From Lachnospiraceae bacterium (lineage in GTDB: Bacteria; Bacillota; Clostridia; Lachnospirales; Lachnospiraceae): a stretch of DNA of 6,196 nt. The stretch is taken from NCBI GenBank assembly GCA_021202575.1, contig JAJQCU010000002.1, forward strand, positions 1-6,196, written 5' to 3'. The position numbers and the translations under genes were made by a program. Below the pieces are notes generated by a model. The model had not been told where the DNA came from. It made no database searches and was given only the letters and a program-made list of their open reading frames with translations. Position 1 is the stretch's first letter, and every line of letters starts with the position of its first letter. Below are positions 1 to 6,196 of the stretch, one piece after another.

Positions 1-459
1 GGATAAAAGGGTCTCCGGTTCCGGCTCTTTCAAGTCTGTGCGGAATATGCTTAAGATCAGGTGCTTTCCCTGGTCAATTCCGGGCGTTTTCCCATGGCAG
101 GCATACCAGACAGGGTCAAGCGCCCTGCCCAGGGCCTCCCCGGTAAGGGGAATTCTCTTCTGTGTCCCGGTACTGCCGGAGGTCAGCAGAAAGTACTTCA
201 CAGGATAGGCCGTCAGAATGTTTTTCTCCCCGGCGCTCATCCGCTCCACGGCCTTTGCGTAATCGGCGTATTCCGTCACCGGCACCAGACGCTGATAGTC
301 CTCCGGAGTCTCCACCTGGTCAAAATGATGGTTTTGCCCATATTCCGTATTCTGATTATCCCTCATAAGCTTTCGGAGGGTTTCGCGGCTTAACCTGACT
401 GCCTGTTCACAGTCGCTCTTAAAAAAAGCCGCCTCCTCCTGCCATCGGTTCTGATTCAT
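1..459 (-). CDS. GH3-family acyl-adenylating enzyme, N-terminal part (runs off left edge)
   Basis: Only the first 153 codons are present; the frame is open to base 1. GH3 proteins belong to the adenylate-forming superfamily and, in plants, conjugate amino acids to carboxylic acids such as auxin or jasmonate through an acyl-AMP; bacterial members are mostly uncharacterised. Family hallmarks seen here: an N-terminal helical part, NTEYGQNHHF (residues 37-46), DYQRLVPVTEY (54-64), an ERMSAGEKNILT stretch (72-83) and the ATP-binding loop TSGSTGTQKRIP (93-104). The ATG at 457-459 is chosen because an in-frame TAA lies a few codons upstream. A GGA sits 7 bases before it and a stronger AAGGA 12 bases before it, so the ribosome binding site is only moderate. 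The gene follows the 879-codon gene after 169 bases with no convincing terminator between, so co-transcription is possible but not shown. Family call is firm; the substrate is unknown. Confidence 0.85.
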   Translation of the reverse strand, partial: MNQNRWQEEAAFFKSDCEQAVRLSRETLRKLMRDNQNTEYGQNHHFDQVETPEDYQRLVPVTEYADYAKAVERMSAGEKNILTAYPVKYFLLTSGSTGTQKRIPLTGEALGRALDPVWYACHGKTPGIDQGKHLILSIFRTDLKEPEPETLLS

Positions 460-628
460 ATTTGCATCCAGTCCTTATTTCTTTTCATCGTTGCTGCCTT
501 TTAAGAAATCACAGAGAATCAACCCTGCATATATTCTTTAACAGCTCCTGACTGCAGCAGCTTTTTAGACCTGCAATTCGCGTATCAGGCGGTACAAGAT
601 AAATAAGTTATTGATTGGTCAACAGCTC
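460..628. other. Intergenic gap between the 879-codon gene and the GH3 gene
   Basis: This 169-base AT-richer gap holds no credible small gene. On the minus strand there is a weak promoter-like pair (617-622 and 596-601). A small imperfect hairpin (543-562) has an AGCT/AGCT and CTG/CAG stem with one C-C mismatch; it is followed by TTTT only on the plus strand, so it does not look like a terminator for the minus-strand genes. A 10-base direct repeat, AACAGCTCCT, occurs at 540-549 and again at 621-630, just at the 3' end of the upstream gene. Confidence 0.6.
596..622 (-). promoter_or_regulatory. Weak candidate promoter for the GH3 gene
   Basis: On the minus strand, TTGACC (bases 622-617) resembles a sigma-70/SigA -35 box (5 of 6 to TTGACA), and TATCTT (601-596) resembles a -10 box (4 of 6 to TATAAT). 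The spacer is 15 bases, shorter than the preferred 17, and the leader to the GH3 start would be about 130 bases. It sits only a few bases after the stop of the preceding gene, in the one AT-rich gap of the window, which is where a promoter would be expected. The match could easily be chance. Confidence 0.22.
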
Positions 629-3268
629 CTAAGCAGCCCCGGGATTATTCTGCGGCCCGAAAGCGCGGACCTTCTGCGACCAGTCTGTGGCGTGATGAAA
701 AGCAGGGTCGTGTTCCTTCAGGTAGGCAAGGGACTCCGCCACCTGGGGATCATTCATGACCCCTCCCATATGGGCGCGCATGGCTTCCTCGCTGCCGCCG
801 CTGGCAATAAAAGCATATCGATCTGTGACTGCCTTGCCCATCAGGGCGTAATAGCCGATCCTGGCCTTCAGCAGCAGGTCGCTCTCGTCCTGGGGATCAA
901 TGAAGTCCGGATATCTGGTGACCAGACGGCTTTCCACCTGGGAATTGCCGAAATCACTGACCAGCTCATCCTGATGCAGTATGGCGTCAGCGTCGGACAT
1001 CTGAGCGATCTTTTCGCCGTATTTGCGGGCGATCATGTCATATTGCGCCCGGATGACCTCCTTATACTGGCCCATCCCCTCTTTATTGCGCGTCACGGCC
1101 GGAGCAAGCTCTTCCTCGGTATTTCCGGGCTTCATGGTCCTTTCGACAATTCTTTTGGACTCTGTCAGCGTCTCCTTAACTTCCTCCCATTCTCCCTTGT
1201 GGAGCCCTGCCCCGGCTCCCAGGTTCATGGCCATCTGCTTCATCTGCTCAGGAGAGAGGATGGCCTGCGCCGCCTCCGTGTTGCAGAAGCCGCCGAAGCT
1301 TCTGAAAAGGGCCTCCCCGATATCCGGGAGAATCCCCTTATTTATCAGATCCTGCTCGCTGTATTCCAGAGAATAATACTGACTATCCATCAGACGCTGT
1401 TTGATCTGCTCCATCTCGGGCGTCGCGGGATTGCGGATCTCCTCCACCGAGCGGATCAGAGGATTATCCACTGCCCGGATGGCGTTCACCCGGTGCTCCT
1501 GCATGATATTGGCCGCCACGATCTGCTCACAGGCTTCCGTTCCCCTCGTCAGCCTCTCCTTACGCTGTTTGCGCGCGGCCTCCATGACCCGCTCTCCCTT
1601 ACTGATCAGGTCCACGGCACAGTCCATGGCGCTGCCGTTATATTTGAGCATTTCATTATCCGTCAGCAGACCCTCGGACTCTCCTCCGCTGGAAAGATAA
1701 CGGCGGATGGCCAGCCCCCTGGCCCGGTCGGAAAGCCCCCGGAGCATGCTCATCTTGTAGCTGTATTCCACGGTGTCGCTGCCCACCAGCTCATCCTTCA
1801 GGCAGGGGACGGAGCCGTCATTGGCAATGCGGGCGGAGGGGTGCTTCAGCTTCGTCACATCCGCCAGGAACATATTGTCCATGGATAACTCATCCAGTTC
1901 TGCGCACCGGCAGAGGAGGGCCTCATCCGTCAGCCCCGCCAGCACATCCACATCACAGGCCAGGACCCTTTTCAGTCTGGGCGCCGCAATGTCCCGGGTG
2001 CGCTGATAAAGCTCCTCCGAAGCACGCTGCGTTTCGCCCAGCCTTCCCACCTCCAGCATGGTGCGGACCGTATCCAGATTGCGCTGCGTATGCTCTTCCC
2101 CGGGCTCCATCAGCGTCATGCTTCCCCGGAAAAACACAGAGTCCTCTTCCCCGGCTCTTAAGCCCAGTCTCTCATCCTCCTTTACCCGGTTGAAAGCTCC
2201 CAGCTTCTGGCGATATTTCAGAGCGTAATCGTGGGACGCGCGATATACCCTCTCTTCCTGGTGCGCGTTGATCTGTTCCCTTCTCGCCGGAATTTCCTCC
2301 TGAAACCGGTCAAAAGCCCCCTGCAGCTCCTGGCAGCAGTCCCTCCCAGTCCGGATGGCGCCGGTCTGATTGAAGCCATAATAATCCGCGCTGTTGAAAT
2401 CCACGCCGTAAGAGTTCCAGGTCATAGTCACGGCGTCATGAAACCGATTGAATTCCTCCCTCTTTAAATCAAGCGTTTCCCGTTTCGCGGGTGCCATGCG
2501 TTCAAAATAGGGGGCATTGACAGGATCCCGGATCACATTTTCCAGATATACCATTTTATTCAGCATATCTCTCTGTTCCCCGTCATGTTTTCTCATACTC
2601 GTCTCAGTGAACATCTCCCGGGAGAGACGTAAGGAGAGCATTTCATCCACGATCCTGTCCAGATGGGGTTTGCGCCGCTCCAGATTGTCGGAGCAGTAAT
2701 CCTCAAAGAACCGGTCGTCCGCTTCCTTTCCGGCGGCATCCTTCTTCGAGGCGGGTCTGCCTTTTTTATCCACCTTATAGCCCACGCAGAAGGCGCGCAG
2801 AACCTTGGTCTCGGCGGTGCTTTCTGAGATGAGCGCGTCGTGGTCGTTGATGGAGTTTTCCCTGGCGGCGGCATGCTCCTTCATCCCATGGACCATGTCA
2901 TAGGTTGCGGCAGTGCCCACGGGACAGAATCTCGAGGCCTCCTTCGCCCGGCTTGAATCCCTCATCCGCGCCTTAATACTCTTCTTCGCCGCTGTCTGCT
3001 CCTGAACGGGCGCTCCGTCAGCCGCCTCCCCGGCATGGACAATTTCCATTTCCTGAACGGCCTGGGCGGCCAGCCGGGCGTTTTCCTCTCTCTGGCGCAC
3101 AAGCTTCTGGGAAGGATTGATGTTCTGATTCTGCTCCTGCACCTGTACCCCGGAGGACTCCGTCTGTGTCAGGTCAGCAGTCTTCTCCTGAAGCGTCTGC
3201 GTCTGTATCCCGGCCGACTCCAGGTTCCTGTTTTTGATTAACTCTTCCTGCTTATCTACACGGCACAT
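629..3268 (-). CDS. Uncharacterised 879-residue protein, larger paralogue of the 498-residue gene
   Basis: I do not recognise a named family or catalytic site. Residues 1-~110 are Gln/Glu-rich, low in hydrophobics and probably disordered, ending in PVQEQTAAKKSIK (87-99). Then come blocks shared with the product of 4228-5724: VLRAFCVGY (156-164), FFEDYCSDNLERRKPHLDR (187-205) and DPVNAPYF (248-255), with weaker similarity through ELYQR (419-423) to about residue 550. Residues ~550-879 have no counterpart in the shorter paralogue and look mostly helical, with an ILSPEQMKQMAMNLGAGAG stretch (670-688). There is no signal peptide or membrane segment, so the protein is cytoplasmic or exported by a non-Sec route. 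Thirteen cysteines are scattered through it, including CRC at 453-455. The start is supported by AAGGAG 8 bases upstream (3277-3282). It follows the GNAT gene by 27 bases, hence the same operon. A cargo or accessory role in an injection system is inference from the neighbouring ATPase only. Confidence 0.88.
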   Translation of the reverse strand: MCRVDKQEELIKNRNLESAGIQTQTLQEKTADLTQTESSGVQVQEQNQNINPSQKLVRQREENARLAAQAVQEMEIVHAGEAADGAPVQEQTAAKKSIKARMRDSSRAKEASRFCPVGTAATYDMVHGMKEHAAARENSINDHDALISESTAETKVLRAFCVGYKVDKKGRPASKKDAAGKEADDRFFEDYCSDNLERRKPHLDRIVDEMLSLRLSREMFTETSMRKHDGEQRDMLNKMVYLENVIRDPVNAPYFERMAPAKRETLDLKREEFNRFHDAVTMTWNSYGVDFNSADYYGFNQTGAIRTGRDCCQELQGAFDRFQEEIPARREQINAHQEERVYRASHDYALKYRQKLGAFNRVKEDERLGLRAGEEDSVFFRGSMTLMEPGEEHTQRNLDTVRTMLEVGRLGETQRASEELYQRTRDIAAPRLKRVLACDVDVLAGLTDEALLCRCAELDELSMDNMFLADVTKLKHPSARIANDGSVPCLKDELVGSDTVEYSYKMSMLRGLSDRARGLAIRRYLSSGGESEGLLTDNEMLKYNGSAMDCAVDLISKGERVMEAARKQRKERLTRGTEACEQIVAANIMQEHRVNAIRAVDNPLIRSVEEIRNPATPEMEQIKQRLMDSQYYSLEYSEQDLINKGILPDIGEALFRSFGGFCNTEAAQAILSPEQMKQMAMNLGAGAGLHKGEWEEVKETLTESKRIVERTMKPGNTEEELAPAVTRNKEGMGQYKEVIRAQYDMIARKYGEKIAQMSDADAILHQDELVSDFGNSQVESRLVTRYPDFIDPQDESDLLLKARIGYYALMGKAVTDRYAFIASGGSEEAMRAHMGGVMNDPQVAESLAYLKEHDPAFHHATDWSQKVRAFGPQNNPGAA

Positions 3269-3276
3269 TCTTTCTT

Positions 3277-3282
3277 CTCCTT
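3277..3282 (-). promoter_or_regulatory. Ribosome binding site of the 879-codon gene
   Basis: AAGGAG on the minus strand, 8 bases before the ATG at 3266-3268. It lies in the 27-base gap after the GNAT stop codon and fixes the start, supporting independent but coupled translation within one transcript. Confidence 0.75.
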
Positions 3283-3295
3283 CTCAAGCTTCACA

Positions 3296-4135
3296 TCAGA
3301 TGTAGCTGTATCCCTTCATCCAGGTATGGGAAATCATCTTCGCATTGGGCGCCATTGTCTGAATCAGCGACGCCGTGGTCTGATCCACAGACTGAATCAC
3401 AATCTTTTCCTCCGGCGGGAAAATCCGCTGCGCCCTGGCGAAGGCCGCCCTGATCATGCTGTACACCGCCGTCGGCCCCGCGCTGCCCGACCAGGTGGAG
3501 GAGAGGGTCAGGCTGTTCAGGCAGGAGCGGTCAAAAACCGCGTAAGCGGCAACCCTCTGATCCCTGACAATGGCCATGCTGATCCTGCGCTCCACCTTCG
3601 GAGAATCGATTCCTCCCTCCGGCCTGGGAGAGCCGTTCTCTCTCGCCTTAAGCTCCGCGTGCCGGATCAGGGCTTCGTCCAGCTGGTCAAAGGAGGTTCC
3701 CGTCTCCTTCGCGCCGGAAAAATAAGAGGTTTTTCCAAGCTCTCCCACCGTGGTCACATAGATATTTTCCTTTTCATCGGTCTCATCCCAAAAGCCCATG
3801 GCCTTCAGGAACGGAAAAAGAGTCTCATGCTCCTTTGCAGTGGCCGTAAAGTGGATGATCATCCCCGTATGGATATCCTCCAGGAGCTTTTCCAGAGTCT
3901 TGAGCAAAAGCCTTCCTCCCCCGCGCCGCCTGTAATCCGGGGCCACATACAGAGAGGCGATCTGGAAAAGCCCTCCCTCCAGATAGCCTGCCAGCGCTCC
4001 CACCGCCAGCTGATCCTCCGCCAGGCCAAAGGCCGTCACCGGTTCTCCCTCCTCCAGCGCCCTGGCTATATCCGGCAGCAGAAAAGTCTTAAAAACGCCC
4101 GGATCGCCCGGGGGCAATACTCCTGTCTTCAACAT
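3296..4135 (-). CDS. GNAT-family N-acetyltransferase (279 residues, probable two-domain form)
   Basis: GNAT enzymes transfer an acetyl group from acetyl-CoA to an amine on a small molecule or protein. The N-terminal half carries the core: LAVGALAGYLEGG (43-55) as the paired beta strands, then LYVAPDYRRRGGGRLLL (62-78). This contains the acetyl-CoA pyrophosphate-binding R-x-x-G-x-G motif at R69-G72-G74. FPFLKAMGFWDE (127-138) is the usual motif B ending. Residues ~150-279 look like a second, degenerate GNAT-like half, with ISMAIVRDQRVAAYAVFD and a SSTWSG segment but no R-x-x-G-x-G. At 279 residues it is nearly twice a single-domain GNAT. The start has AGGAGG 11 bases upstream, a slightly long spacing, with no better start nearby. 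It sits between the two paralogous genes, 27 bases from the downstream one. The substrate cannot be deduced; modification of a neighbour's product or an antitoxin/immunity-like role are guesses. Confidence 0.85.
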   Translation of the reverse strand: MLKTGVLPPGDPGVFKTFLLPDIARALEEGEPVTAFGLAEDQLAVGALAGYLEGGLFQIASLYVAPDYRRRGGGRLLLKTLEKLLEDIHTGMIIHFTATAKEHETLFPFLKAMGFWDETDEKENIYVTTVGELGKTSYFSGAKETGTSFDQLDEALIRHAELKARENGSPRPEGGIDSPKVERRISMAIVRDQRVAAYAVFDRSCLNSLTLSSTWSGSAGPTAVYSMIRAAFARAQRIFPPEEKIVIQSVDQTTASLIQTMAPNAKMISHTWMKGYSYI

Positions 4136-4146
4136 CTGTCTTAGTT

Positions 4147-4152
4147 CCTCCT
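4147..4152 (-). promoter_or_regulatory. Ribosome binding site of the GNAT gene
   Basis: A perfect AGGAGG on the minus strand, 11 bases upstream of the ATG at 4133-4135. The spacing is longer than the usual 6-9 bases, but no in-frame alternative start lies closer. Confidence 0.65.
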
Positions 4153-4168
4153 GTTTTCCTTATGATAT

Positions 4169-4213
4169 GGCCGGGTTTTGCCCTCCGCTTTTTCACCGAA
4201 ATGAAACCCCGCC
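4169..4213 (-). repeat. Inverted repeat / RNA hairpin between the 498-codon gene and the GNAT gene
   Basis: Arms GGCCGGGTTT (4169-4178) and AAACCCCGCC (4204-4213) pair at 9 of 10 positions around a 25-base loop. A second, overlapping stem is possible: TTTCA (4191-4195) with TGAAA (4202-4206) around six bases, and it uses some of the same A residues as the large stem, so the two full forms compete. No T-run follows on either strand, so it is not a standard intrinsic terminator. It occupies most of the longest gap inside the four-gene operon. It could be an mRNA processing or stability element, or an attenuator; a chance GC-rich pairing is not excluded. Confidence 0.5.
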
Positions 4214-4227
4214 CTGGTGCAGCGCTT

Positions 4228-5724
4228 CTATACAAGCTCACCGCTGTAGCCGCTGCGGATGATCAGCTCCCTGCCGGCTGCCGATAAAGGAGCGCCTTTC
4301 AGGAAGAAGTTAATGGCGTTTTCACCGGCCGTAAACTGCTCCGCCAGCCTTTCGGCCTCCTCCGCGTAAGCTTCCCTCTTTGCCAGAGCGCTTTCCCTTT
4401 TCTTTATTTCCTGCGTATCTGCGGCGTTCTCATAAATATCACACAGCTGATCGCTGGCTAAAGCCCTCAGCCTCCGGTCCCCCAGGACGTCCACAGTTCT
4501 GTATACTCTCTGATACAGATCGTCCACCATCTGTTTATGGGCTTCGTAATACCCGGGGTTGGACTCGATGGCGCTGCGAAGCGCCCCCAGCCTCTCATAA
4601 GTCTCCTGCGTGGCATAGGTATTGATATTGAGGCCCGCTGTATTATCCGACGCCTCCGCCCAGCTCCTGACCTCCTCATTCCGGCGAAGACGCACAGGGA
4701 TCTCCCGCTCAATCTCCTGGTCCACGACCCCGTCATAAATCTCCCGCTCTCTCCTCTGAGACTCCTCATAATCCCGGTTAAAACGAGCCTTGTCCATTTG
4801 CAGCGGCGTTTCCACCATGTCCTCCCAGAACGATTTCAGATCAGCAGTGTGATATGTATTTTCGTTGACGTTGACGGCCTTTGCCCTGGCCGCCGAGATA
4901 AACATTTGTGAATAGGAAGCTGACATGAGCCGTTTGGCCTCGAACAGATCCTTCTGCGGCCTGGGCATGTCATCAAAATAAGGCTTGTTGATGGGGTCCT
5001 CCATGACATTGCTGAAATAGGTCAGCCTTTCCGTCAGATTTTTCATCTCACGGGTATGCTTTTCCATGTACTCGACCGAAAACATATCCGGGCTGATTTC
5101 CGTGTTGATCAGCTCATTGACAAAGCGGTCCAGGTGGGGCTTTCGCCGCCGCAGATCCTTTGAGATATAATCCTCATAGAAATCGTCATCCTCCCGCTTT
5201 TTCCTTGCGTCCTCTTCGGTGGCGGGCAAGCCCTTTTTATTCTTCCGGTATCCCTGGACAAACACTCCCAGGACCCGCCTGTCCACACCCGCCTCGAAGG
5301 CTATCTGATTGCGTTCTTCCGTCATGGAATTCAGATGCTCTGCCCTCAGATCCTTGAGCTGTTCCACCATATTGTAGGATATATGATCCGCCGCGATATT
5401 TCCCTTCTTGGCTTCCTTCGTGCGCCTGCTTTCCTCCCGGCGCTGCTTGTAGCTCTTTTTGGCCGCCGCCTGCTCCTGCACGGGATTGCCCGGGGCGGCC
5501 TCCCGGGCCTGGGCCTGGGGCAGATTGCCGGCCGCCCTGGCAGCCAGCTGCTGATTCATTTCCCTCTGCTCCGTGATGAGTCTTTCCGCCTCCTGCCGGC
5601 GTCTCTCCTCCAGGGTCTGGTTTTCCTCCGTATCCCATTCCTGAAGCTGTGTCAGCTCCTGGCGTATTTCAAAGGTCTGTTTCTTTTCCTGTCTTTGAAG
5701 GTCTGTACTGCCCGGTCCGCACAT
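4228..5724 (-). CDS. Uncharacterised 498-residue charged protein, shorter paralogue of the 879-residue gene
   Basis: No named family or catalytic motif recognised. Residues 1-~110 are Gln/Glu/Arg-rich with coiled-coil or disordered character (runs such as LEERRRQEAERL at 38-49), ending in PVQEQAAAKKSYK (81-93). Shared blocks with the larger paralogue: VLGVFVQGY (151-159), FYEDYISKDLRRRKPHLDR (182-200), DPINKPYF (243-250) and DLYQR (402-406). The 25-residue block from 182 is identical at 16 positions to its counterpart, so homology is clear, but synonymous sites differ widely, indicating an old duplication. The C-terminus (LAEQFTAGENAINFFLKG, 460-477) aligns only tentatively near residues 515-550 of the larger protein, where this copy ends. 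No signal peptide or membrane span. The ATG has AGAGGAG 9 bases upstream and follows the ATPase stop by 18 bases, so they are co-transcribed. A role as scaffold, cargo or assembly factor for an ATPase-linked complex is inference. Confidence 0.88.
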   Translation of the reverse strand: MCGPGSTDLQRQEKKQTFEIRQELTQLQEWDTEENQTLEERRRQEAERLITEQREMNQQLAARAAGNLPQAQAREAAPGNPVQEQAAAKKSYKQRREESRRTKEAKKGNIAADHISYNMVEQLKDLRAEHLNSMTEERNQIAFEAGVDRRVLGVFVQGYRKNKKGLPATEEDARKKREDDDFYEDYISKDLRRRKPHLDRFVNELINTEISPDMFSVEYMEKHTREMKNLTERLTYFSNVMEDPINKPYFDDMPRPQKDLFEAKRLMSASYSQMFISAARAKAVNVNENTYHTADLKSFWEDMVETPLQMDKARFNRDYEESQRREREIYDGVVDQEIEREIPVRLRRNEEVRSWAEASDNTAGLNINTYATQETYERLGALRSAIESNPGYYEAHKQMVDDLYQRVYRTVDVLGDRRLRALASDQLCDIYENAADTQEIKKRESALAKREAYAEEAERLAEQFTAGENAINFFLKGAPLSAAGRELIIRSGYSGELV

Positions 5725-5733
5725 GGCCGTTAT

Positions 5734-5740
5734 CTCCTCT
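5734..5740 (-). promoter_or_regulatory. Ribosome binding site of the 498-codon gene
   Basis: AGAGGAG on the minus strand, 9 bases before the ATG at 5722-5724 and directly after the TAA (5745-5743) of the ATPase gene. This confirms the start and shows tight operon packing. Confidence 0.75.
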
Positions 5741-5742
5741 CT

Positions 5743-6196
5743 TTATCCTGATTTAACTTCGCTGTCTTTGGTAAGCTTCCCGGCTCTTCCCGTATACAGG
5801 GTGCCGTACAGCTCATTGCCGATGCCTGTTCTGCCGGTGCGTCTGTACTCCGCCTCAACCGCTTTCACAAGGTCGTTGTTTGTGATCCTGCGGTGCTGTG
5901 CCGCAGCCCGGTAGGACGCGCTAAGGGCAGCGGACTTGAGGGCACTGCCTGTCAGCTGCGCGACCTTCGAGTAAATTTCGAAATCCACATCCTCCTCCAG
6001 GGGAGCCTCTTTGGGAAATACCTTTTCCCAGAGCTTTTGCCTGGCCTTTTCGTCCGGCTGCTCAATGGGGATCATGTAAGTCATCCTTCTTTTGAAGGCA
6101 CTGTCAAAGTTCTGCATCACGTTGGTCGCCAGAATGGATATGCCGGAATATTCCTCAATTTTCTGCAGCAGATAGGCCGTCTCCGCGTTGGCATAT
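5743..6196 (-). CDS. AAA+ ATPase, C-terminal 150 residues (eCIS Afp15/PVC15-like; 5' part beyond right edge)
   Basis: The reading frame enters from base 6196 and ends with TAA at 5743-5745; the Walker A and B motifs lie outside the window. Visible in order: YANAETAYLLQKIEEYSGIS (window residues 1-20), the strand ending in sensor-1 asparagine ILATN (21-25), MQNFDSAFKRRM (27-38) with the arginine-finger pair, PDEKARQKLWEKVFP (45-59), and the helical lid LTGSALKSAALSASYRAA (76-93) where sensor 2 lies. A tail of about 30 residues follows the lid. The N-A-E-x-x-Y-LLQ-x-IE and N-x-D-x-AF-x-RR signatures are typical of the standalone AAA+ ATPases found in extracellular contractile injection system clusters, which are needed for particle assembly. 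A related general AAA+ protein cannot be excluded without the missing half. A GTG at 6118-6120 is an internal valine codon, not a start. The 498-codon gene follows 18 bases downstream. Confidence 0.85.
   Translation of the reverse strand, partial: YANAETAYLLQKIEEYSGISILATNVMQNFDSAFKRRMTYMIPIEQPDEKARQKLWEKVFPKEAPLEEDVDFEIYSKVAQLTGSALKSAALSASYRAAAQHRRITNNDLVKAVEAEYRRTGRTGIGNELYGTLYTGRAGKLTKDSEVKSG

Noticed and set aside
61..393. Plus-strand open frame of 110 codons at the left edge
   Set aside because: It is antisense to the GH3 N-terminus, which has clear family motifs in the minus frame.
543..566. Hairpin followed by TTTT as an intrinsic terminator
   Set aside because: The T-run follows only on the plus strand, where no gene lies upstream; the stem is short with a mismatch, and for the minus-strand genes the sequence after the stem is not T-rich.
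611..1888. Plus-strand open frame of 425 codons opposite the 879-codon gene
   Set aside because: It lies antisense to a well-supported gene with a clear ribosome binding site and a paralogue. Its composition is unlike a real protein and it has no convincing start signal; it is open because of the GC-rich codon pattern on the other strand.
2593..2874. Second minus-strand frame of 93 codons inside the 879-codon gene
   Set aside because: It is an out-of-frame reading of the conserved EDY...RRKPHLDR region; the paralogue supports only the main frame.
3326..4144. Plus-strand open frame of 272 codons opposite the GNAT gene
   Set aside because: The minus-strand frame has an intact acetyl-CoA motif; the plus frame is Arg/Leu/Pro-rich with no recognisable domain and is a shadow.
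5335..5751. Plus-strand open frame of 138 codons with a leucine-rich, membrane-like look
   Set aside because: It is antisense to the Gln/Glu-rich N-terminus of the 498-residue protein, whose Glu and Gln codons read as Leu on the opposite strand. The hydrophobicity is an artefact.

Overview
All four complete or partial genes, plus the fragment at the right edge, read on the minus strand, so transcription runs from high to low coordinates. Strong AGGAGG-type ribosome binding sites, short gene gaps, fairly GC-rich coding sequence and protein style suggest a Bacillota (Clostridia, perhaps Lachnospiraceae-like gut) genome. This taxonomic guess is inference only; no marker gene is present.

Layout in transcription order: (1) 6196-5743, the C-terminal 150 residues of an AAA+ ATPase whose sensor-1/arginine-finger region resembles the ATPases of extracellular contractile injection system (eCIS, Afp15/PVC15-like) clusters; (2) 5724-4228, a 498-residue uncharacterised, highly charged protein; (3) 4135-3296, a 279-residue GNAT acetyltransferase; (4) 3268-629, an 879-residue uncharacterised protein whose first ~550 residues are paralogous to gene 2; (5) after a 169-base gap, 459-1, the N-terminal 153 residues of a GH3-family adenylating enzyme that runs off the left edge.

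The first four genes have gaps of 18, 92 and 27 bases and look like one operon. Genes 2 and 4 share a Gln/Glu-rich, probably disordered N-terminal part, a PVQEQ-x-AAKKS block, a VL-x2-F-x2-GY block, an EDY...RRKPHLDR block and a DP-x-N-x-PYF block. They are an old tandem duplication, now split by the GNAT gene. The larger copy carries about 320 extra C-terminal residues of unknown function.

The most interesting reading is that this is the accessory or cargo end of a contractile-injection-like locus whose structural genes would lie to the right of base 6196. That rests on one partial ATPase and is a hypothesis. No RNA genes, CRISPR arrays, insertion sequences or origins were seen.
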